This document shows, piece after piece, positions 58,006 to 64,000 of a stretch of DNA of 64,000 bases. Source of the stretch: Datura wrightii (Eukaryota > Streptophyta > Magnoliopsida > Solanales > Solanaceae); NCBI GenBank assembly GCA_035772735.1, contig JASDFA010000007.1, positions 84,715,501-84,779,500 of the forward strand. The letters are read 5' to 3'. The position numbers and the translations under genes were made by a program. Positions within the stretch are counted from its first letter, which is position 1. Every line of letters starts with the position of its first letter. The notes under the pieces were generated by a model. It was not told the DNA's origin. It searched no databases and saw only the letters and a program-made list of their open reading frames with translations.

Positions 58006-59789
58006 GTAGACATTATAGACCATTTGAGTAAGAGTTAGACAACGGAATGTAACTTAGCTAAAGTATACACCTCAATTTTAATTATTCGGAGAAAATAGGG
58101 AAAGACAGCTGCCCAAAATCATTTGATAAGTAAATAGAGTAATATTGGGCAAGTAAAGATAATAGGTAAGAAAAGTAAAGACAATGCAAAATGATGAGAT
58201 GCAACTCTATGTAATGCCCAATGATCCTACCTTTATACACCCGTTACACAGTGGCATGCCGTGAACTGGGAGATGGGTGACTCGTGAGGTTCATGTACCT
58301 ACTAAAAATCATTTCCCCACGGGCATCGCTAGAGCCATTTTCCCTCAGCATACACAATATGATTTAAAACTCATTGGAACCATTATACTTTGGCATTTTA
58401 TGTATGAAAATAAGTACGCATAACCATTTTCCTTTGGATTTTCAATAAAAATCAAGGACCACATGCGTGATCCATGAAAAATGAATACGTATATATGATT
58501 ACAACTATAAAGGATGTTAGATGCAACAAGAATATGTATATCTCTATCAATAATTTCCTTTGGCCAATATCTTTCTCAATTAAGAATTGTTTTCATCATA
58601 GTGCCATTAGTCTAATATCTTTCACAAATTAGAAGATTGCTTTCAACACGGTGCCTTGGACCAATATCTTTCTCAATAGGCAGATTGATTTAAACACAAT
58701 ACCCTTAGGACAATATATCATCAAGGTATGATATAACATCAAAATCAGAGTGATGTCACAATCAATAAGTAATTCAAGTCATATAATGCCTATCAACTAA
58801 GTCCTAGTCTAGATATTAAAATATCAAGTCATTATTTCCACCACCAATTCAGTGAATACTGCCAACCCATAACACACTAGATGCAATAAGCCATCACTCA
58901 GATAAGGTCTAAGAGTAAGCCATAACTTACCTCAAAAGTGGAGCAAATGAGCCACGAGTTCTAACAAAATTGCCTTTCCCTTCCGAGCGGTCTTAGAACT
59001 CTTCCAATCTATCAAAATCATATGAGTGAGTATACGAGTATCAATATGCATATTTCTATATAAAATTTTTGTTCGAATATCGAGTCAAAAACTCATCCAC
59101 GAATCCCTAAGGTCAAATCTTTAAATTGACTTCATAATTGAAATATCCATTAAGTGAAAAGCTTATGCACCGAAAATTAGCTAAATCCAAACATGAAATC
59201 GATCCTCAAATCGAGAGATACCAATTTTAAAGCTTATGGAAAAATTCTCAATTTTCAACAATCAAAATGCGGATTAAATCATAAAGCAAACAATAGATTA
59301 GTAGGAAAATACCAAATATGGAGCTATATTCTTATCCCTGTGATGATATCTAATCCTGAATATGAGGTCTATAGCTCTAAATGATCCATCCACAGGTTTA
59401 CATAACTTGTTAAATCTGTTAAATATGCAGGTTACAGAGTAGGAGCACTCTCAAAGAGGGAGGATGATAATATCCCTTCTCAAGAAGAACTCACTGATAG
59501 ATTGGGAAGAAAAAACCAAACCCAAGTGAGGAAAGAAAAGTGATGAAGGTTACCATAGAGAATGGCATGCCAAACATGCCAAGCAGAAGGGCCGATATAG
59601 ACACCCAAGGGTAGCTGATCTGCATCCAAAGAAAAATATTGGTATTGGAGGATAATATGAGAGGGATGATAGAAACCCAAAATACCCTTCATGACCAAAA
59701 TGGAGGCATAGTGGATGCCATCACATGCAATACAATCAATACGTCGCCCAAGCACAAAACAAATAGGACTCTTGTGAATAGATCATCAA
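58006..59789 (-). other. Probable degenerate Tekay-like LTR fragment and flanks
   Basis: No gene. The phrase CCATAACTTACCTCAAAAG at 58919-58937 is, on the minus strand, the GAGGTAAGTTATGG phrase shared by the other Tekay-like LTRs in the window, so part of this stretch is probably an old minus-strand LTR. Its ends cannot be placed. A frame at 59480-59755 (minus) is open for 91 codons but I do not recognise it. Confidence 0.4.
58564..58720. repeat. Tandem repeat, unit about 48-49 bp, three and a bit copies
   Basis: C(C/T)AATATCTTTC begins at 58564, 58612 and 58661, with a partial unit at about 58710. Each unit continues with a variable middle and a GTGCC(A/T)T segment, or ATACCCTT in the last. 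Confidence 0.7.
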
Positions 59790-60745
59790 ATCTACGACAT
59801 AATGAGATTACCACACGACTCGAGGATGGAAGCAAACCAAGCAGGCACCATCCTAGAATTGGCATACCTGTACAGAGCAGAATTTCTCAACTTTATGCAA
59901 TATATTCATGATCGAATGGTCCAAATCCTATGGGATCCACCCATCGTAAGGGGAGCAGATACCAAAAAATACCACCAGCAACCTTTAAAAGATAGCGCGG
60001 CCCCAATGCAGTTTCCAAAGAGATTTAAAATTCCTAACATTATGAAGTATGATAGAACTATTGACCCACATGAGCACATATTGTCTTATACAATTGGCAT
60101 CAACCTAAATGATTTGTCTCCATAATAAATTGAATCCTTGATGATCAATAATTTTTGATAGACACTCACTAAGGGAACACTAACTTGATACACTTTGTTA
60201 CCTACACACTATTAATTCTTTTGTTGCTATTGTAGATGCGATCATAAAAACCCATGCAAGGGATTGAAGGATGAGACATATAAGTAAATAACTTCAAAAG
60301 AATGTAGCAGGAAGGAAAGATGCTTCGAAGAATAGTGGAAAGATTCTAAAGTTGAAGAATGAAGTTACCGACTATCTCGGAAGACTGTGTATCGATAACA
60401 TATATTAATGGGCTAAACTCAAATAACTCAGAAGCATCGAGAAATTTAAAAGATAGCTTGAGGAAGTTTCCTTCCCAGATGTGGAATGAGGTCAATCATT
60501 GATATACCACCAAAATGCAAATTGAACACGATGAGATGGGGAGCCTCACTGATCACATTACCCATACCCACCATCATAAGGAATTTTCGGGACAAGGCAA
60601 AGAAGAAAGGAGGAGGGTTAACAGTCTAGAAATTTGACTGAGCCATACGGGCAGGTACCCCAAGATGTAGGTGATACCGAGGATGTCTAGATATAATTTC
60701 AACACTAGCCCAACAAGGCTCATATCGATCTTAAGGGACATCAAG
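59790..60745 (+). pseudogene. Ty3/Gypsy gag fragment, decayed and cut by an LTR
   Basis: 59802-60125 encodes PKRFKIPNIMKYDRTIDPHE, which matches the start of a retrotransposon gag domain of plant Ty3/Gypsy elements. Downstream, in broken frames, come SEASRNLKDSLRKFP (about 60430), a TTKMQIEHDEMGS segment (about 60510) and SRYNFNTSPTRLISILRDIK near 60690-60745, all gag-like. Many stops. The fragment stops exactly where the minus-strand LTR begins at 60746, so that LTR probably inserted into it. The lineage resembles Tat/Ogre-type gag from memory; uncertain. Confidence 0.6.
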
Positions 60746-61717
60746 TGTCACACCCAGAGTCTACACCCTAGGCACAACACGGTACTTGAAGTCACAAGTG
60801 ACCCCAAGTCAACCCCTGGTATATTATACATGGTGTTCTAAGTAAAACATGCTTGGCGTAAGATTTGAAATAATAGCACAAGAATATTGAAGAAAATAAA
60901 ACTAAAAGAAAACATAAAATTTACATCGTCTGAAGTCTGAAAGTAACTCTGTGTCTAAAAGCCTTCTAATTGATGAGTTGCTAGGACAAGCCCCCAGCTA
61001 ACTCTAAGTCTAACTAAAAATAATAACTCAACTAAAAGAAAGTAAAACAAGGCCATTGAATGATGAGGACTCACACTTCGGCTGCAGTGAAGGAGGATCT
61101 GAATCGCAACGGCTAATGATGTTGAGTTTGGAAACCTACAGCTATTTCATGAGACGATACAACATAAAAGTATGCGTCAGTACTTTAAATGTACTGAGTA
61201 AGTGGGAGAAAACATACTGGATATAATGTCTGAACTAAAATGACATGTAATGAGAAACAAGTAAGCTGAACTGAACTACTGATGTAAACTGAAATGAACA
61301 AGATGAGGGAACTAACGAGTCATGATCACTGATCACGACTCGTGGTCACCAGTCGTGGACCACACTGTCTCACTTCTGAAGTTTCTATACTAGACTTGAC
61401 CACGAGTCACACAATGAGTCGTTACCAGTGATGACGACTCATGGTGACACTCGTTAGGTGCACTGACTAACAACTGTGTAGGGACGGTAATGAGTGACCT
61501 AACGGGTCGTGGCCAGTGACCATGACTCATGGGGTTTGTCGTTGGGTACACTTCTTCTCACTTTACACTTCTAATTCCTCCTTCTCACGACTGACCTAAC
61601 GAGTCGTTAGGTCTCACAACAACCCGTTAGGTGAGTCGTCCTGAGACATTTTCTGCAAATTTCCAGATTTTCTGATTTAAATCTCGGATCTAGTCTTTGA
61701 GTTTCCAGGGCATTACA
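60746..61717 (-). mobile_element. 3' LTR of minus-strand chromovirus
   Basis: About 972 bp. On the minus strand it begins TGTAATGCCCTGG at 61717 and ends GGGTGTGACA at 60746. It carries an array of GAGTCGT/GACTCGT motifs at about 61310-61640. Its partner LTR and the site duplication lie beyond the window. Confidence 0.7.
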
Positions 61718-61735
61718 ATATCTCCCCTTTCGGAA
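61718..61735 (-). promoter_or_regulatory. Polypurine tract of minus-strand chromovirus
   Basis: Minus strand CCGAAAGGGGAGATAT directly upstream of the LTR start; upstream of it is the usual 'cattcgaggaagaatgtt' phrase of Tekay-type 3' ends. Confidence 0.7.
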
Positions 61736-61962
61736 CATTCTTCCTCGAATGGTAGAAAATTCACAGGAAAGCAGAGAATAACAACCAAAAATTCCAGATA
61801 CTATTCATTTAACTCCAAAGTTATCGGAATGACTACATCCGTTTCAAAATATATAACTGAACTAAATTCTCTTTTCATACATACATCCCAAGTCGTAAAA
61901 GAAATTTACACACATGAATTGAATCCAGCAACTACATCAGTTTCTAAGGAAAAACTAACATT

Positions 61963-62375
61963 TTAAGCTATAATAGAGTCGGTAAAGAACAAGTGGGGGT
62001 ATTTGGCCATCATCTCTACTTCGGCCTCCCACATAGCTCCCTCAACCTGCTGCTTTCTCCATAAGACTTTGACTAAAGCTATTTCCTTGTTCCTCAGCTT
62101 ACGAACTTGATGGTCAAGGATATGTACTGGTACTTTCTCATATAAGAGACTATCTTTTATTTCTACACTGTCCAATGGCACAATTGAGGTTGGATGAAAA
62201 TGCACTTTTTCAAAAGTGACACATGGAAAACTAGGTGCACGGCTGCTAATTCTGGAGGTAATTCTAGCTCGTAGGCTACATTGCCGATATGCCTCAAAAT
62301 TTTATAAGGTCCCACATATCTCGGACTGAGCTTTCTCTTCTTTCCAAAACTCATCACCCCTTTCATGGGAGAAAT
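61963..62375 (-). pseudogene. Integrase C-terminus and chromodomain
   Basis: 62366 down to 62163 encodes MKGVMSFGKKRKLSPRYVGP and FHVSLLKK (GPY/F-type module). After a frame change, 62205 down to 61963 encodes VPVHILDHQVRKLRNKEIAL and MWEAEVEMMAKYPHLF, a chromodomain of the Tekay kind, which is thought to guide integration to heterochromatin. Broken by the frame change. Confidence 0.75.
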
Positions 62376-63058
62376 TTTTAGGTAAACCTAGTCATCAACT
62401 GCAAAATCCAAATCTCTTCTCCGCACATCGGCATAAGATTTCTAATGGCTCTGAGCTGTTTTCAACCTTTATTGGATGAGCTAAACTTTCTACATTGCCT
62501 CGTGAACTGAGTCTGGCCCTATCAAGGTAGCTTCACCACCCTCGAACCACCATATAGGAGATCTACACCTTATCCCATATAATGCTTCAAATGGGGCCAT
62601 CTGAATGCTCAAGTGGTAGCTGTTATTATATGCAAACTCGATAAGAGGCAAATGGTCATCCCAAATAACCTTAAAATCGATTGCGCACGCTCTTAGAATA
62701 TTTTCTAGGGTCTGAATAGTCCACTCAACTTGCCCATCGGTCTGCAGGTGAAAAGCTATGCTGAGCTTGACCTAAGTGCCTAGTCCCTTTTGAAAGGATT
62801 TTTGAAAGTGTGAGGTGAACTGAGTTCCTCTATCTGAAATGATAGATAAAGTCACCGCATGGAGTCTGACTAGCTCTCTGATGTAATGTCTGGCATAGTC
62901 TTCAGCTGAATCTGTGGTTTTAACTAGGAGGAAGTGTGCTGACTTAGTTATCTGGTTTACTACTACCCAGATTGAGTCATGCTATCGATGAGTCCGAGGT
63001 AGACCCGTAATGAAGTCCATATTACTTCTTCCCAATTCCATGTGGGTATAATGATATC
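62376..63058 (-). pseudogene. Integrase core, decayed
   Basis: Readable in pieces: first Asp in MDFITGLPR (about 62995), second Asp in ISDRGTQFTSHF (about 62810-62845), Glu in VEWTIQTLEN (about 62710), then FAYNNSYHLSIQMAPFEALY (about 62580-62640). Stops and frame changes interrupt it. Confidence 0.75.
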
Positions 63059-63283
63059 TTAAGTCATGCCTCCTGGTCTTTGATGCTCCACCTTGACTTG
63101 CTGGCAGTTTGGGCACATGGCTACGAATTCAGCAATGTCTCTCTTCATGCCGTTCCACCAGTAAATATCCCACAGATTGCGGTACATTTTAATAGCACCA
63201 GGGTGAATGAAGTATCTCGAGTTGTGTGTCTCAGCCAGTATCTGCTGTCTTAACTCACCAACATCCGGTACACACAACCTTCC
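63059..63283 (-). pseudogene. Integrase zinc-binding region
   Basis: Encodes ETHNSRYFIHPGAIKMYRNL followed by CPNCQQVK, the His2Cys2 module. It is separated from the upstream RNase H frame by a stop at 63284-63286 and closed by a TAA at 63059. Confidence 0.8.
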
Positions 63284-64000
63284 CTAGTAACATAGCACAC
63301 CATCTCCCCCTTTCGAGAAAGCCTCAACCTCCTTCCTGAGAACTACTTCTTTAAGTTTAAATAGGATTGGATCTTTGTCCTTTCTGGACATAACTTCAAC
63401 TTCCAAGGATAAATCCGACCCGCTTTGCATTACCACACCTCCTTCGACTGAGTCCACCAAGTTCACCCCTAACCGGGCTAGTCTGTGATCATCCTTTGCT
63501 AACTCCTTCTTGCCTTCCTCAATGTGAACCACACTCCCCATAGACCGTCTGCTTAGGGCGTCAGCCACCGCATTGGCTTTACCTGGGTGATACAGCACAC
63601 TCATGTCATAGTCCTTTAACAACTCCAACCATTTTCTCTGATGCAGATTTAGATCTTTTTGACTCAACATGTACTGAAGACTCTTATGGTATGTGTACAT
63701 ATCTACGTGAGCTCCATATAAGCAATGCCTCCATATTTTTAGCGCAAACACCACCGCAGCCAATTTCTTGTCATGAGTTGGATAGTTCTTCTCATGAACT
63801 TTGAGCTGTTGGGAGGCGTAGGCTATCACTTTTCTCCACTGCATCAAAACGCATCCGAGTCCAACTATAGAAGCATCACAATAAACAACTAATCCATCTG
63901 TTCCTTCTGGCAAGGTCAAAACGAGAGCAATAGTAAGTCGAGTCTTCAACTCCTGAAAACTCTTCTCACACTCATCCGACCATTGAAATTTCACCTTCTT
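63284..64000 (-). pseudogene. RNase H and linker of minus-strand chromovirus, continues beyond window
   Basis: 236 open codons. The N-terminal FQWSDECEKSFQELKTRL joins the end of reverse transcriptase. RNase H follows with VVYCDASIVGLGCVLMQ, IAYASQQLKVHEKNYPTHDK and YHPGKANAVADALSRR. The DHKSLQY motif reads YHKSLQY and the usual Glu in THDLELAA is Lys, so catalytic residues look damaged. The frame ends with a stop at 63284. Reverse transcriptase should lie beyond 64000. Confidence 0.8.

Noticed and set aside
59480..59755. 91-codon minus-strand frame with Trp-rich sequence
   Set aside because: Looks somewhat protein-like but I recognise no family, and the neighbouring sequence is dead transposon. 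Not enough to call a gene.
1..64000. tRNA or rRNA genes
   Set aside because: The only tRNA-like matches are the 12-18 base primer-binding sites of the retrotransposons; no cloverleaf sequence was seen.

Overview
The window is repeat-dominated plant nuclear DNA with no convincing host gene. Every recognisable coding stretch belongs to Ty3/Gypsy LTR retrotransposons, and everything is nested. The LTR families (Tekay-like chromoviruses and Athila-like elements) suggest a eudicot with a large genome, possibly Solanaceae; the taxon is inference. Percent differences quoted here are counted or estimated by eye.

Layout. Bases 1-783 are a minus-strand LTR fragment. Bases 1183-3619 plus 21790-21993 are one solo LTR (site duplication TTAAC), split by a minus-strand Athila-like array at 3620-21784 (site duplication ACAGT). 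That array has three LTRs and two internal regions in tandem. A plus-strand Tekay-like element follows at 23155-45529 (site duplication TGGAT). Its 5' LTR is split by a complete plus-strand Athila-like element at 23692-33652 (site duplication GGTTT). Its gag-pol at 35.7-40.7 kb is heavily decayed, and two different LTRs stand in tandem at its 3' end. Bases 46936-50147 are a 3.2-kb minus-strand solo LTR (site duplication ACTAT). From 50.2 to 60.7 kb there is AT-rich DNA with microsatellites, minisatellites, a pair of degenerate direct repeats that look like LTRs, and a dead gag fragment. The right edge holds the 3' half of another minus-strand chromovirus (60746-64000).

The most interesting system is the Athila-like family, present in three internal copies from two subfamilies. 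It has a tRNA-Asp primer site, a gag-protease frame and a second frame of exactly 406 codons in all three copies, but no reverse transcriptase, RNase H or integrase, so it should be non-autonomous. It shares several features across copies: GC-rich hairpins both in the LTR upstream of the TATA box and in the spacer before the second frame, a candidate 5'-leader intron, three copies of a polypurine-tract-like motif (two bracketing the second frame), a hairpin just after gag-protease, and a long conserved 3' non-coding tract. In the plus-strand copy the second frame is intact, while gag-protease carries five stops, all UAG at former Gln or Trp codons.

Relative ages: the two LTRs of 23692-33652 differ by about 1%, whereas the host Tekay-like LTRs differ by roughly 9-10% over a sampled stretch. 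This gives the order of insertion without an absolute clock.
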